Assembly (NCBI GenBank): GCA_965224215.1
Contig: CBDCYS010000032.1
Span: forward strand, 1 to 64,000
Direction of reading: 5' to 3'
Length of the DNA: 64,000 bases
Origin: CBDCYS01 sp965224215
GTDB taxonomy: Bacteria > Acidobacteriota > Terriglobia > Bryobacterales > UBA6623
Position numbers and translations under genes: made by a program. Below, one piece after another: positions 17,740 through 26,949 of the stretch; the first letter of the stretch is position 1, and every line of letters starts with the position of its first letter. The notes beneath the pieces are model-generated. The model was not told the DNA's origin. It worked only from the letters and a program-made list of their open reading frames with translations, and ran no database searches.

Positions 17740-19212
17740 ATGCGTCCTTGGTACCAGAACAACGGGATATTTCTGCTGGTGTGTCTGCTGTTGCCGCCGG
17801 CGGGTTTGGTCGTTCTCTGGTTCCGTCGCGACTTCCGGGTCATTCGGAAGATTTCGTTTTCGATCGGCCTGCTGACTCTCACTTTTTTCCACTTGTTTAC
17901 GTTCTATGGACTGAGGGTTGAGATGGCCGGCAGTGGCGCTGCGCCGATCTTTACATTTCACAATCCTGATTCACACTTTGACGAGATCGAGCAACGCCAA
18001 CGAGTCGAGCCCGGTACGGTGGAAGCGGCTAGCCGTCCGTCGATCGAAGGCGGGGCCTACTGGACTGATTTTCGCGGCCCCAACCGCGACGGGCACTACC
18101 AAGAACACCCGATCAATACCACCTGGAAGGAAGGACGGCTCCCCGAGCTTTGGCGACAAAGCGTCGGCGGCGGCTATGCGTCCGTCGTGGTGGCGGAAGG
18201 ACGCGTATTCACCATTGAGCAGCGCCGCGACCATGAAACCGTCGCTTGCTACGACCTCGGCTCAGGGAAAGAGCTTTGGACTCACGCATGGAAGTCTTTG
18301 TTTCAGGAAAGTCTTGGGGGAGATGGACCGCGCGCGACCCCTACCTGGCACGAAGGCAGGGTCTACGCCCTTGGGGCGGGCGGCGATCTGCGGGTACTCG
18401 ATGCGGCGGCCGGGAGGCTCATTTGGGAAAAGAATATTCTCTCTGACAATGGCGCGTCGAACCTCACATGGGCGATGTCCGCCTCACCGCTGATCGTGGA
18501 CGAGAAAGTCCTTGTGCAGCCTGGTGGTCCGGGTGGCCGCTCGCTCGTGGCCTATCACAAAGACACCGGCGAGCCGATCTGGAAATCGCTGGACGACAAG
18601 CAAGCCTACACCTCCCCGATGCTGGTGACGCTGGCGGGGAGGAGGCAATTGCTGGCCGTCAGCGCCGAGCGCCTCATGGGGCTATCCGTGGACGACGGAG
18701 CGCTGCTGTGGGACTACCCCTGGACCACTTCCTACGATGCAAACATTCCGCAACCCTTGCTTGTCGATGAAAACACGGTATTCGTTTCAGCGGGCTACGG
18801 GCATGGTTCCGCGTTGGTGAGGGTCAGCGAGGACAGTGGCGCTTTCGCGGCCGCCGAAGTTTGGAAGAACAATCGCATGAAGGCCAAGTTCAACCCGCCG
18901 GTCCTCTACGAGGGGCATGTCTACGGATTGGATGAGTCCATCCTGCAATGCATTGACGTTCAAACCGGTGAGCAAAAGTGGAAGGGCGGACGCTACGGCT
19001 ACGGCCAGGTGCTGCTGGCCGACGGTCACCTGATCATCGTGACCGAGCAAGGGGACCTCGTCCTGGTTAAAGCCACTCCCGAGTGCCACGAGGAGCTGGC
19101 TCGTTTCTCCGCGATCAGCGGAAAGACCTGGAACAACCCGGCGATTGCCGATGGGCGGTTGATTGTCCGCAACCAAACCGAAATGGCTTGTTACGACATT
19201 TCCGGGACTTAG
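17740..19212 (+). CDS. Membrane-anchored PQQ-like beta-propeller protein
   Basis: A protein of about 490 aa. ATG 17740 is preferred over GTG 17716. Two N-terminal hydrophobic segments (GIFLLVCLLLPPAGLVVLW and SIGLLTLTFFHLFTFYGL) anchor a large PQQ_2/BamB-like propeller with repeats such as GGGYASVVVAEGRVFTIEQ, CYDLGSGKELWTHAW, VLDAAAGRLIWEK, AYHKDTGEPIWKS and CIDVQTGEQKWKG. Homologues of this type occur in Solibacter, Verrucomicrobia and Planctomycetes and are often called PQQ-binding-like or Pqq-dependent dehydrogenase-like; catalytic PQQ residues cannot be confirmed. It may act in the periplasm as a scaffold or oxidoreductase. It starts about 200 bp from IS1380 copy 1. Confidence 0.75.
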   Translation: MRPWYQNNGIFLLVCLLLPPAGLVVLWFRRDFRVIRKISFSIGLLTLTFFHLFTFYGLRVEMAGSGAAPIFTFHNPDSHFDEIEQRQRVEPGTVEAASRPSIEGGAYWTDFRGPNRDGHYQEHPINTTWKEGRLPELWRQSVGGGYASVVVAEGRVFTIEQRRDHETVACYDLGSGKELWTHAWKSLFQESLGGDGPRATPTWHEGRVYALGAGGDLRVLDAAAGRLIWEKNILSDNGASNLTWAMSASPLIVDEKVLVQPGGPGGRSLVAYHKDTGEPIWKSLDDKQAYTSPMLVTLAGRRQLLAVSAERLMGLSVDDGALLWDYPWTTSYDANIPQPLLVDENTVFVSAGYGHGSALVRVSEDSGAFAAAEVWKNNRMKAKFNPPVLYEGHVYGLDESILQCIDVQTGEQKWKGGRYGYGQVLLADGHLIIVTEQGDLVLVKATPECHEELARFSAISGKTWNNPAIADGRLIVRNQTEMACYDISGT

Positions 19213-19516
19213 CCCGCTTTTCTCACCGCGTGGCGAGACGAAGTGCGTGAGAGGCCTGTCAGTACGAGGCGCGCGCCGGTTGACGACCCCAGTTGATCAA
19301 CGAAGCGTACTCGGACAGTACGTTGAGCACGGCGAGCAAGCGCAACGAAGTAATGGCGGGCCTATCGCGTGCTTCGATCGTCAGGCGGTGAGAAATGCGG
19401 GCTAGGGGGGGCTAGGGGGCTCGTCGTGCCTGAGACTGCGTCGCTGGTATCACTCTGCGTTACTGTGCACTTGCCTTGGCGGGCTGTGTCATCCGGGGGC
19501 ATAGTTTATTGAATGC
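19213..19516. other. Intergenic stretch before the TA pair
   Basis: About 300 bp with no supported gene. Short GC-rich arms are present, but no clear terminator or RNA was identified. Confidence 0.4.
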
Positions 19517-19536
19517 TATAATCTAGTTAACTAGTT
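19517..19536 (+). promoter_or_regulatory. TATAAT box overlapping a palindrome: likely TA operator
   Basis: TATAAT at 19517-19522 is followed at once by the perfect 12-bp palindrome CTAGTTAACTAG (19523-19534). It lies 23 bp before the antitoxin ATG. A palindrome over the promoter is the usual autoregulatory site of Phd/YefM antitoxins. No good -35 is visible. Confidence 0.55.
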
Positions 19537-19558
19537 AGTTTACTTCTAGGTCAACATC

Positions 19559-19804
19559 ATGATCCGAGTCAATGTTCACGAAGCCAAAACCCACCTCTCT
19601 CGCTACCTGGAACGCGTGGCCGGGGGCGAGTCGGTCATTATCTGCAAGCGAAATATTCCGGTTGCCGAGCTGCGTCCGATCGTCCAGCCGCCAAAGAAAC
19701 TGCGGCCATTGGGGCTGGCAAAGGGCCAGTTCGAGGTAGGGCCTGAGTTCTTCGAGCCATTGCCTGATGACTTGTTGAGGGCTTTCAACGGCGAAGATGA
19801 ATGA
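19559..19804 (+). CDS. Phd/YefM-family antitoxin
   Basis: An 81-aa antitoxin. The N-terminal MIRVNVHEAKTHLSRYLERV and GESVIICKRNIPVAELRPI form the Phd/YefM DNA-binding dimer fold. The acidic C-terminal tail (EFFEPLPDDLLRAFNGEDE) should wrap the toxin. It overlaps the toxin gene by 4 bp (ATGA), a sign of translational coupling. A palindrome 23 bp upstream probably binds this protein. Confidence 0.85.
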   Translation: MIRVNVHEAKTHLSRYLERVAGGESVIICKRNIPVAELRPIVQPPKKLRPLGLAKGQFEVGPEFFEPLPDDLLRAFNGEDE

Positions 19805-20187
19805 AGCTCTTGCTCGATACATGCACTTTTCTTTGGATTGCACTGGACACACCCCAACTCTCAGATACGGCCTCGCGTCTGTTTCGTGACCCGAGTAATC
19901 AGGTATTCCTTAGCGCTGCCTCGGCATGGGAGATAGCTGTCAAGTCCGGACAAGGTCGATTGTCATTGCCGCAAGCGGCTGGAAGGTTCATCACAGGGCA
20001 AAGAATGCTTCACGAGATCGAGTCCTTGCCGATCAGCGAGGAAGCGGCGCTCCAAGGGGAGCGGTTGCCGCGCATTCACGGTGATCCGTTCGACCGCATT
20101 CTCGTTTGCCAGTCAATTGTCCACGGTATGACGATCTTGACACCGGATGAAGCGATCAGCCAGTACGCCGTGCGCGTCGCTTGGTGA
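19801..20187 (+). CDS. PIN-domain toxin (VapC-like ribonuclease)
   Basis: A 128-aa PIN-domain nuclease, likely cutting RNA (tRNA or rRNA in known VapC toxins). Conserved acids are visible: Asp6 in LLLDTCTFLW, Glu44 in SAWEIAVKSG, Asp95/Asp98 in HGDPFDRILV and Asp116 in LTPDEAISQY. The GDPFDRIL box is typical of the subgroup partnered with Phd-like antitoxins. It overlaps the antitoxin gene by 4 bp. All catalytic residues are present, so the pair looks functional. Confidence 0.87.
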   Translation: MKLLLDTCTFLWIALDTPQLSDTASRLFRDPSNQVFLSAASAWEIAVKSGQGRLSLPQAAGRFITGQRMLHEIESLPISEEAALQGERLPRIHGDPFDRILVCQSIVHGMTILTPDEAISQYAVRVAW

Positions 20188-20249
20188 GTTGGTGTAGGAC
20201 AGCCCGGCGTCGATTGCGATCCGCCGGGTAGGTCACGAGCACGGCTCAC

Positions 20250-20942
20250 TCAAGACAAAAGGCTTCTAGCGGTACGAAACACCTCCAACATCATCTCTTT
20301 CGTGAGGCGTCCGGTTTGCGTGTTCTGGCGGCTGGGATGATAGGAGCACAGCAGAGTCGGCAGACAATCCGCCGGCCGGTGACAAGCGGCGTGCGCGAAC
20401 GGGTAATCGGCTCTCCGCTTGATCGAGCCCTCTTTCAACAGGACACCCAGATACGAATCGAGGGCAAGCCGACCCAGAGCGACGACCACTCTGGCTTCGC
20501 TGAAGAGCTTGACCTCTCTTTCAAGATAAGGTTGGCAAGCCGCGAACTCTGCGCGGGTCGGTTTGTTGTCCGGTGGTGCGCACCGGACGGGCGCCGTAAT
20601 GTAGCAGTCGATCAGTTGCAGCCCGTCTCCCTGATGCGTAGCCTCCGGCTGCGAGGCAAATCCGGTTTCGTAAAGAACCCGGTAGAGGAAATCTCCTGAT
20701 CCGTCACCCGTGAACATCCTCCCCGTACGGTTCGCGCCGTGCGCCCCCGGAGCCAGGCCGACGATCAGCAAACGGGCGTTCGGGTCCCCGAGCGAGGGAA
20801 CCGGCTTCCCCCAATAGTTCCAGTCGAGATAGGCCCGCCGCTTCTCAGTAGCGACTTTGCGGCAATGAGCGATCAAGCGGGAACATCGTTCACAGGCGAC
20901 CACCTCCCGCTGAATCTGGGCAAGCGCACTTTTGCGATTCAT
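20250..20942 (-). CDS. Family-5 uracil-DNA glycosylase (UDGb)
   Basis: A 230-aa DNA-repair glycosylase that removes uracil and related deaminated bases. The UDGb signature is clear: LGDPNARLLIVGLAPGAHGA then NRTGRMFTGDGSGDFLY. The C-terminal SYHPSRQNTQTGRLT is the substrate-binding motif. Four cysteines (17, 20, 121, 136) are spaced as ligands of the family's 4Fe-4S cluster. Length and start (MNRKSALAQIQREVVACERC) fit the family. It stands alone on the minus strand between the TA pair and the heat-shock genes. Confidence 0.9.
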   Translation of the reverse strand: MNRKSALAQIQREVVACERCSRLIAHCRKVATEKRRAYLDWNYWGKPVPSLGDPNARLLIVGLAPGAHGANRTGRMFTGDGSGDFLYRVLYETGFASQPEATHQGDGLQLIDCYITAPVRCAPPDNKPTRAEFAACQPYLEREVKLFSEARVVVALGRLALDSYLGVLLKEGSIKRRADYPFAHAACHRPADCLPTLLCSYHPSRQNTQTGRLTKEMMLEVFRTARSLLS

Positions 20943-21312
20943 GGTCTGGCTGAACTCCCGGGTTTGTCAACGTCCGAGTGTGGCAACCTCCTCAGGATAG
21001 CTCGGCAGCCATTGGGTGGCAGCCTGCTTACGCACGCGAGCCCCACCCCTGGCCGGACTGCTTGGCGGCTCAGGTGATTGAAAACGAGGCTAGAGCACGG
21101 GCGGTCGACCGCCGGGAGCCCATGTCTGCAATACGTTGTTTGTAATACGCAATACTCCATTTAGTCTTCAGGCTACGATTTTGGCAACCGAAAGCGTTAC
21201 TGGGGCATCAACAGGATTGAGTGTAATACAATCCGATTATTTAAGTAAGACTTTACAACGATAACATCATGTTTTATGATTACTATATAGCAACTAAGGA
21301 ACGGAGGCTACC
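20943..21312 (+). promoter_or_regulatory. AT-rich upstream region of hsp20 with two dyads
   Basis: About 370 bp without a gene; the last 100 bp are strikingly AT-rich for this genome. It holds an inverted repeat GGATTG (21214-21219), 9-bp spacer, CAATCC (21229-21234), and a second dyad ATCAT-GTTTT-ATGAT (21266-21280) next to TACTATATAG. A strong ribosome site GGAGG (21303-21307) precedes ATG 21313. The 9-bp spacing recalls CIRCE, but the arms differ, so the regulator is unknown. Confidence 0.45.
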
Positions 21313-21750
21313 ATGAACTTGATTCGATACAACCCGCGAGGGCTCACCCCTCGATTCCCTCTTGATCGCTGGTTTGACGACTTCTTCAGCGCCCCCAATG
21401 CTGAGCCGAATGGCGTTCGCCCTTGGTCCCCTGCAGTAGACATCGAAGCGTCCGATAAGGAGATCACACTCAAAGCAGACTTGCCGGAAGTTGACGAGAA
21501 GGACCTGTCGATTAAGGTAGAGGACGACGTCCTCACTCTTGAGGCTGAGCGTAAGTTCGAAAACGAAACCAAGAAGGAGAACTACCACCGCATCGAGCGC
21601 GCCTACGGGTCGTTCCATCGTCGATTTACTCTTCCCGAGGGCATTGAAGTTGACAAAATCAAGGCGGCCTATGACAAAGGTGTCTTGAAGGTGACGCTAC
21701 CCAAGTCGCCCGAGAGGCAGCCGAAAGTACGGCAGATCAGTGTCGGTTGA
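21313..21750 (+). CDS. Small heat-shock protein, Hsp20 family
   Basis: A 145-aa ATP-independent chaperone. The alpha-crystallin domain covers about residues 38-135: WSPAVDIEASDKEITLKADL, then VEDDVLTLEAERKFENE, then YGSFHRRFTLPEGIEVDKIK, then YDKGVLKVTLPK. The C-terminal motif is short. The GGAGG site 5 nt before the ATG is a good start signal. ClpB follows about 200 bp downstream on the same strand, a natural pairing in which Hsp20 binds and ClpB disaggregates misfolded proteins. Confidence 0.93.
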   Translation: MNLIRYNPRGLTPRFPLDRWFDDFFSAPNAEPNGVRPWSPAVDIEASDKEITLKADLPEVDEKDLSIKVEDDVLTLEAERKFENETKKENYHRIERAYGSFHRRFTLPEGIEVDKIKAAYDKGVLKVTLPKSPERQPKVRQISVG

Positions 21751-21759
21751 ATACCATTA

Positions 21760-21787
21760 AGGCAGGCCGTCATCGGGCGGCCTGCCT
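21760..21787 (+). terminator. Hairpin after hsp20
   Basis: Ten-bp stem AGGCAGGCCG / CGGCCTGCCT with an 8-nt loop, beginning 10 bp after the hsp20 stop. There is no T-run, so it could be a terminator or an mRNA-stabilising hairpin. Confidence 0.5.
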
Positions 21788-21882
21788 CTGCCGATAGACC
21801 AACAGAGCCGCGCCCGCAAGGATGTGGTCAGGGTGCCGGGGCTGCCATCGGAATGCTCACTGTCAGGGTGACGTCCTGACTG

Positions 21883-21910
21883 GACCGCACCCTTGTGGGT
21901 GCGGCTCTGT
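21883..21910. repeat. REP-like palindrome, reverse orientation
   Basis: GACCGCACCC TTG TGGGTGCGG followed by CTCTG. Read on the minus strand it starts CAGAGCCGCACCC, matching the family at 33918, 43125 and 54832. It lies in the hsp20-clpB gap. Confidence 0.65.
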
Positions 21911-21957
21911 TTAGAACCAACTTGCTGAGAGTGGGGCGTGCCAAACGGAGTAAAGCC

Positions 21958-24603
21958 ATGACTCGATTCGACAAATTCACGCAGAAAGCCCAGGAGGCGG
22001 TGCAGCAGGCTCAGGTCATTGCCGGCGAGAGCAATCATCAGCACATCGCTCCGCTGCACCTGCTGATCGCCTCGGTCGAGCAGACAGACGGTATCGTTCA
22101 GGCGGTGCTTTCGAAGCTCGGTGTTCAACCGGGTGGGATTGCCAAGGAAGCCCGCCGACAGCTCGAGTCGCTGCCGCAAGTTTCCGGTCCGGAATCGCAG
22201 GGCGGAATGTACATGGCGCCCGCGCTCAACGAAGTCTTTGCTCAAGCACAAAAAGAGGCCGACCAATTCAAGGACGAGTATGTTTCGACCGAGCATCTGC
22301 TGCTGGCTCTTAGCCGCCAAAAACACGACCCGGCTGGAAAGCTGCTGGAGAAGGCAGGAGCGTCTTCCGAGGTGATTCTCAAGGCGTTGGTCGATGTCCG
22401 CGGTACCCAGCGGGTGACCGATCCGAACCCGGAAGCGAAATATCAAGCGCTGGAACGGTACGCACTTGATCTGACCGAGCGGGCACGGCAGGGCAAACTC
22501 GATCCGGTGATTGGCCGTGACGAGGAGATCCGGCGCGTCATGCAGGTGCTCTCGCGGCGTACAAAGAACAATCCGGTCTTGATCGGCGAGCCCGGTGTCG
22601 GCAAGACGGCGATTGCAGAAGGACTTGCCCAGCGAATTATCAACGGCGACGTGCCGGAATCACTGAAAGACAAGCGTCTGATTTCGCTAGATCTAGGGTC
22701 GATGGTGGCGGGGACGAAATTTCGCGGTGAGTTCGAAGACCGCCTCAAAGCCGTCCTCAAGGAAATCGAAGAGTCCGACGGCGGCATCATTTGTTTCATT
22801 GACGAGCTGCATACACTCGTCGGAGCCGGCGCGGCCGAGGGTTCGATCGATGCCGCCAACATGCTCAAGCCCGCCCTGGCCCGCGGGCAACTGCGCTGCG
22901 TTGGCGCTACCACACTCAACGAATATCGCAAATACGTTGAGAAAGACGCGGCGCTCGAGAGGCGTTTCCAGACGGTGTTGGTGGATCAGCCTAGCGTGGA
23001 AGACACGATTGCGATTCTTCGCGGCTTGAAGGAAACCTACGAAATCCATCACAGCGTGCGCTATAAGGACTCTGCACTGGTTGCGGCGGCGACCCTTTCC
23101 CATCGCTACATCAGCGACCGCTTCTTGCCCGACAAGGGGATCGATCTGATCGACGAAGCCGGTGCCGCACTGCGTATGCAGATCGACTCGGTTCCTGTTG
23201 AGGTGGACCAGATCGACCGCCGCACGATGCAGCTTGAAATCGAGAAGCGGGCGCTGCAGAAAGAGTCAGACCGGGCCTCGAAAGAGCGCCTTCGGGTCAT
23301 CGAAAACGAGCTGGAAACCCTGCGCTCCGATTCGGCCGGGCTGCGTGAACGTTGGCAGCAAGAGAAAGAGCTGATCACTGCAGTCAAGTCCCTCAAAGAG
23401 AGGCACGAAAAATTGCGTAACGAGCAAGAGGACGCTACCCGCCGTGGCGACCTGCAGCGCGCCGCCGAGATTCGCTACGGCGAGCTCGTTGAGTTGGACA
23501 CGCAGCTCGGCGAGGCAACGAAGAAAATCGAAGAACAAACTAGCGACAGCAACCTGCTACGCGGCGAAGTCGACGAAGAGGATATTGCAAAGATCGTAGG
23601 GAAGTGGACCGGGATCCCCGTCTCGCGCATGCTTGAGGGCGAGATGCAAAAGCTGGTTCATATGGAGGATCGGCTGCGAAAGCGCGTCGTGGGTCAGGAA
23701 GAAGCTTTGTCTCATGTCTCGAATGCCGTTCGTCGCAACCGCGCGGGTTTGAGCGACCCCAGCCGTCCCATCGGCACGTTCATCTACTTGGGGCCGACAG
23801 GCGTGGGCAAGACCGAGTTGGCGCGAGCGCTAGCCGAGTTCCTCTTCGACGACGAGAAGTCGATGATTCGGATCGACATGTCCGAATATATGGAAAAGCA
23901 CGCCGTGGCCCGTATGATCGGCGCGCCTCCGGGGTACGTCGGCTACGAAGAAGGCGGGCAGTTGACCGAGCATGTTCGGCGCAGACCCTACTCAGTAGTC
24001 TTGCTCGATGAGGTAGAGAAAGCCCACCCGGACGTCTTCAACGTGCTGCTGCAGGTGCTCGACGACGGTCGGCTCACTGACGGCAAAGGCCGTACAGTTA
24101 ACTTCAACAACACGGTCATCATCATGACCTCGAACGTCGGCTCGGTGGACATCAACCGTTTCGGCGCGATCGGTTTCTCGCTGACTCACGACAGCAGCGA
24201 TTCGAACCGCGACATGCGCCAAACGCTGATGGACCAGTTACGTCGCGAGTTTCGGCCGGAGTTCCTCAACCGCGTCGACGACATCATCGTCTTCAATCAG
24301 CTCGGCAAGGAGCACTTGGGCGAGATCTTCAATCTGCAGTTGGAGTACGTGCACAAGCTTCTCGAGCACAAGGGCATCCGGCTTGATGTGACCCCGGCCG
24401 CCCGCGAGTTGGTTCTGAAAGAAGGCTATCACCAGGAGTTCGGGGCGAGGCCGCTGAGGCGCGCGATTCAGCGCCTGATTCAAGATCCGCTCGCGCTGAA
24501 AATCCTCAACGGCGAGTTTGGCGAAGGCGACGTGGTGATCGTCGACGCCGATGGCGACAAGGCGGAGATGCAGTTCGCCAAGAAGCAGACCATCGCGGCG
24601 TAA
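21958..24603 (+). CDS. clpB: ATP-dependent disaggregase ClpB
   Basis: An 881-aa Hsp100 chaperone that threads aggregated proteins through a hexameric pore together with DnaK. The order is: N-domain (MTRFDKFTQKAQEAVQQAQ), NBD1 with Walker A GEPGVGKT and Walker B ICFIDELHTL, the long coiled-coil M-domain (about 400-520, rich in K/E/R) that separates ClpB from ClpA/ClpC, then NBD2 with Walker A GPTGVGKT and VVLLDEVEKAHPDVFN. Pore loops include KFRGEFEDR and GYVGYEEGG. ATG 21958 is chosen because the N-domain begins there; GGAG lies upstream. It follows hsp20. Confidence 0.96.
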   Translation: MTRFDKFTQKAQEAVQQAQVIAGESNHQHIAPLHLLIASVEQTDGIVQAVLSKLGVQPGGIAKEARRQLESLPQVSGPESQGGMYMAPALNEVFAQAQKEADQFKDEYVSTEHLLLALSRQKHDPAGKLLEKAGASSEVILKALVDVRGTQRVTDPNPEAKYQALERYALDLTERARQGKLDPVIGRDEEIRRVMQVLSRRTKNNPVLIGEPGVGKTAIAEGLAQRIINGDVPESLKDKRLISLDLGSMVAGTKFRGEFEDRLKAVLKEIEESDGGIICFIDELHTLVGAGAAEGSIDAANMLKPALARGQLRCVGATTLNEYRKYVEKDAALERRFQTVLVDQPSVEDTIAILRGLKETYEIHHSVRYKDSALVAAATLSHRYISDRFLPDKGIDLIDEAGAALRMQIDSVPVEVDQIDRRTMQLEIEKRALQKESDRASKERLRVIENELETLRSDSAGLRERWQQEKELITAVKSLKERHEKLRNEQEDATRRGDLQRAAEIRYGELVELDTQLGEATKKIEEQTSDSNLLRGEVDEEDIAKIVGKWTGIPVSRMLEGEMQKLVHMEDRLRKRVVGQEEALSHVSNAVRRNRAGLSDPSRPIGTFIYLGPTGVGKTELARALAEFLFDDEKSMIRIDMSEYMEKHAVARMIGAPPGYVGYEEGGQLTEHVRRRPYSVVLLDEVEKAHPDVFNVLLQVLDDGRLTDGKGRTVNFNNTVIIMTSNVGSVDINRFGAIGFSLTHDSSDSNRDMRQTLMDQLRREFRPEFLNRVDDIIVFNQLGKEHLGEIFNLQLEYVHKLLEHKGIRLDVTPAARELVLKEGYHQEFGARPLRRAIQRLIQDPLALKILNGEFGEGDVVIVDADGDKAEMQFAKKQTIAA

Positions 24604-24627
24604 GGCTTTTCCCCGCGGCGTAACAGC

Positions 24628-24653
24628 AAGGACCGGCAATCGTGCCGGTCCTT
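24628..24653 (+). terminator. Terminator of clpB
   Basis: A perfect 11-bp stem AAGGACCGGCA / TGCCGGTCCTT with loop ATCG, 25 bp after the clpB stop. No long T-run follows, but the stem is strong. Confidence 0.7.
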
Positions 24654-24772
24654 ACTTGCCCCTGTTCCAACCCATTCCTCCGTAACGGACGCAGGTTCGC
24701 ACCACTCCTGTGCTAGCCTGATGACGTTCCCGCGCCGGCTACCGAGTGCTCGGCGTCGGCCTCGCCTCCTCC

Positions 24773-26152
24773 ATGAAAGCGTCGAAATTCCCCGACTCGC
24801 TCGTCTTGATTTTCGGCATGATCCTGGCGGCGCAGCTCGTCTCCTACCTGCTGCCCGCAGGCGAATATGACCGCGTCTTAGTCGGCGAGCCCGGACATCA
24901 GCGCGAGCAGGTTGCCGCCGGAACCTTTCACGAAGTGGAGGTGGCTTCTCTGCCGCCCTTCGCTTTTCTCACCGCCATTCCGCGCGGAATGGCCGCTGCG
25001 GCTGACATCATTTTCTTCGTCTTCATCGTCGGCGGCGCCATCGGAGTTATTCGAGCCACGGGCGCGATCGACGCGCTGATCAGCACGGCAATTGGAAAGT
25101 TCGGAGACAGCCCGACCCTGCTTATCGCGGGCACCATGACGTTGTTCGCTCTGGGTTCTTCGACCATTGGCATGGCGGAGGAATACATGCCATTCATCCC
25201 GGTACTAGTGGCGATGTGTCTCGCCTTGAAGATGGACGCTATTGTCGCGCTGGGATTGGTTTACGTTGGAGCAGGCATCGGTTACGGCTGCGCCGCTCTC
25301 AACCCTTTTACAGTCGTTATAGCCCAAAGAATCGCCGGCTTGCCGTTGTATTCGGGGCAGCTCTTGCGCTGGTCCTTGTTCGTGATTTGCCTGGCTGTGG
25401 GCATCCACCATTTGCTGCGCTACGCCAAGCGCTTGTCGGAAAACCCTCAACTCAGCTTGGTCGCCGACGTCGATTTTTCAACCGGATTCGATGCCCCCCA
25501 AGAAGTTCCCTTGTCACCGCGCCGCACCGGCATTCTCGTGTGTTTCGCCGCAGCGATCGGACTTTTCGTGTTCGGTGTCGCGCGCTGGGACTGGTTTCTC
25601 ACCGAACTCGGAGCCGTGTTTTTGGGATTGATGGTGCTGGCAGCCGTGCTGGGCGGGCTGGGTCCGAACCGAGTTGCGCGCGAGTTCGGCAGCGGTGCGG
25701 CTGAGCTGACCTCAGCAGCGCTCATCATCGGATTCGCCCGTACGATCGAAGTGGTCATGGATGACGCCTCGATCAAGGACACGGTGATCCACGCGATCGC
25801 AGGCAGCCTGGAAAACCTGCCGGCCGCCCTCTCGGCGTCGGGAATGCTTGTGGTACAAAGCGTCTTCAACTTCTTTATCCCCTCCGGCAGCGGCCAAGCG
25901 TACGTGACCATGCCAATCATGGCGCCTCTCGCTGATCTGACCGGCGTGAGTCGTCAGACGGCTGTACTTGCTTATCAGTTCGGCGACGGTTTCACCAACA
26001 TGATCGTTCCGACCAACGCCTTGCTAATGGGCATGCTGGCACTGGGCCGGGTGCCTTTTCCGCGCTGGGCCCGCTTCGTGATTCCACTACTGCTGAAGCT
26101 GTACGTCATCGCGTTTGCGACCCTGATTTTGGCTGTCGTTTTGGGCTATTAG
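24773..26152 (+). CDS. YfcC-family membrane transporter
   Basis: A 459-aa integral membrane protein with about 12 hydrophobic segments. It resembles the YfcC/ArcD-like family (basic amino acid or dicarboxylate uptake). Features: the N-terminal KFPDSLVLIFGMILAAQLVSYLLPAGEY, the PAGEYDR motif, LGSSTIGMAEEYMPFIPVLV, GAGIGYGCAALNPFTVVIAQ, FNFFIPSGSGQAYVTMPIMA and DGFTNMIVPTNALLMGML. The paired loops carrying NPFT and PTNA match the family's substrate-binding re-entrant loops. ATG 24773 is used; nine extra codons upstream are unlikely. Substrate unknown. Confidence 0.82.
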   Translation: MKASKFPDSLVLIFGMILAAQLVSYLLPAGEYDRVLVGEPGHQREQVAAGTFHEVEVASLPPFAFLTAIPRGMAAAADIIFFVFIVGGAIGVIRATGAIDALISTAIGKFGDSPTLLIAGTMTLFALGSSTIGMAEEYMPFIPVLVAMCLALKMDAIVALGLVYVGAGIGYGCAALNPFTVVIAQRIAGLPLYSGQLLRWSLFVICLAVGIHHLLRYAKRLSENPQLSLVADVDFSTGFDAPQEVPLSPRRTGILVCFAAAIGLFVFGVARWDWFLTELGAVFLGLMVLAAVLGGLGPNRVAREFGSGAAELTSAALIIGFARTIEVVMDDASIKDTVIHAIAGSLENLPAALSASGMLVVQSVFNFFIPSGSGQAYVTMPIMAPLADLTGVSRQTAVLAYQFGDGFTNMIVPTNALLMGMLALGRVPFPRWARFVIPLLLKLYVIAFATLILAVVLGY

Positions 26153-26184
26153 GTTGCGGGCCGCTAGATATCAGTGGAGGAACA

Positions 26185-26949
26185 ATGACCGCAAAGAACA
26201 TCCTCATCACCGGCATGACCGGACTGATCGGCCAAGCCGTTCGAAAGCAACTAGAGCCGAAGTACAACTTGACCGCACTCAATCGCGGCCCGATCGAGGG
26301 AGTCAAGTGCCATCAGGCCGATATCGCCGACCTCGCTGCCATCGAACCTGCCTTCGAGGGGCAGGATGTGGTGGTGCATCTGGCGGCGAGGGTAGCAACG
26401 GATGCCACCTGGGAGGAACTGCTCCCGGCCAATGTCATCGGTACCCACAACGTCTTTGAAGCCGCCCGCCGCGCAGGGGTTAAGCGCGTTCTCTTCGCGA
26501 GCAGCGGCGCGACCATCAGCGGCTGCGAGAGGGACGAACCTTATCGCTCGATAGCCGCGGGCGACTATGACAAAGTACCGCCGGCATGGCCGAATTTCAC
26601 ACACGAGTCGACCCCGCGGCCCAGTGGTCTTTACGGCTCGACCAAGGTTTGGGGCGAGGCGCTGGCCCGGTACTACTCCGACGCTCACGGGATTTCGATG
26701 ATCTGTCTGCGCATCGGCGCCGTCAACCGCGAAGACCGTCCGAAGCTGCCACGCCACTTTTCGGTCTGGTGCAGCCAGCGTGACATTGCGCAGATGGTCG
26801 AGCGAAGCGTCGAAGCCCCGCAGAGCGTCAGGTTCAACACCTTCTATGTTGTCTCCAAGAACAAGTGGAGCTACCGAGACATTTCCCATGCCCGAGAGGT
26901 GGTGGGCTACGAACCACAAGACGCCGCGGAAGACCACCGAGCGAGGTGA
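26185..26949 (+). CDS. NAD-dependent epimerase/dehydratase (extended SDR)
   Basis: A 254-aa Rossmann-fold enzyme. The cofactor motif TGMTGLIG (residues 9-16) and catalytic YGSTK fit extended short-chain dehydrogenases; VVHLAARV and FASSGATIS are the usual middle motifs. It is shorter than sugar-nucleotide epimerases (about 310 aa) and resembles the uronate-dehydrogenase-like group. AGGAACA precedes ATG 26185. It lies 32 bp downstream of the YfcC gene and is probably co-transcribed, which suggests use of a transported substrate; that is inference. Confidence 0.8.
   Translation: MTAKNILITGMTGLIGQAVRKQLEPKYNLTALNRGPIEGVKCHQADIADLAAIEPAFEGQDVVVHLAARVATDATWEELLPANVIGTHNVFEAARRAGVKRVLFASSGATISGCERDEPYRSIAAGDYDKVPPAWPNFTHESTPRPSGLYGSTKVWGEALARYYSDAHGISMICLRIGAVNREDRPKLPRHFSVWCSQRDIAQMVERSVEAPQSVRFNTFYVVSKNKWSYRDISHAREVVGYEPQDAAEDHRAR

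Noticed and set aside
26251..26937. 228-codon frame antisense to the SDR gene
   Set aside because: Shadow of a gene with clear cofactor and catalytic motifs.
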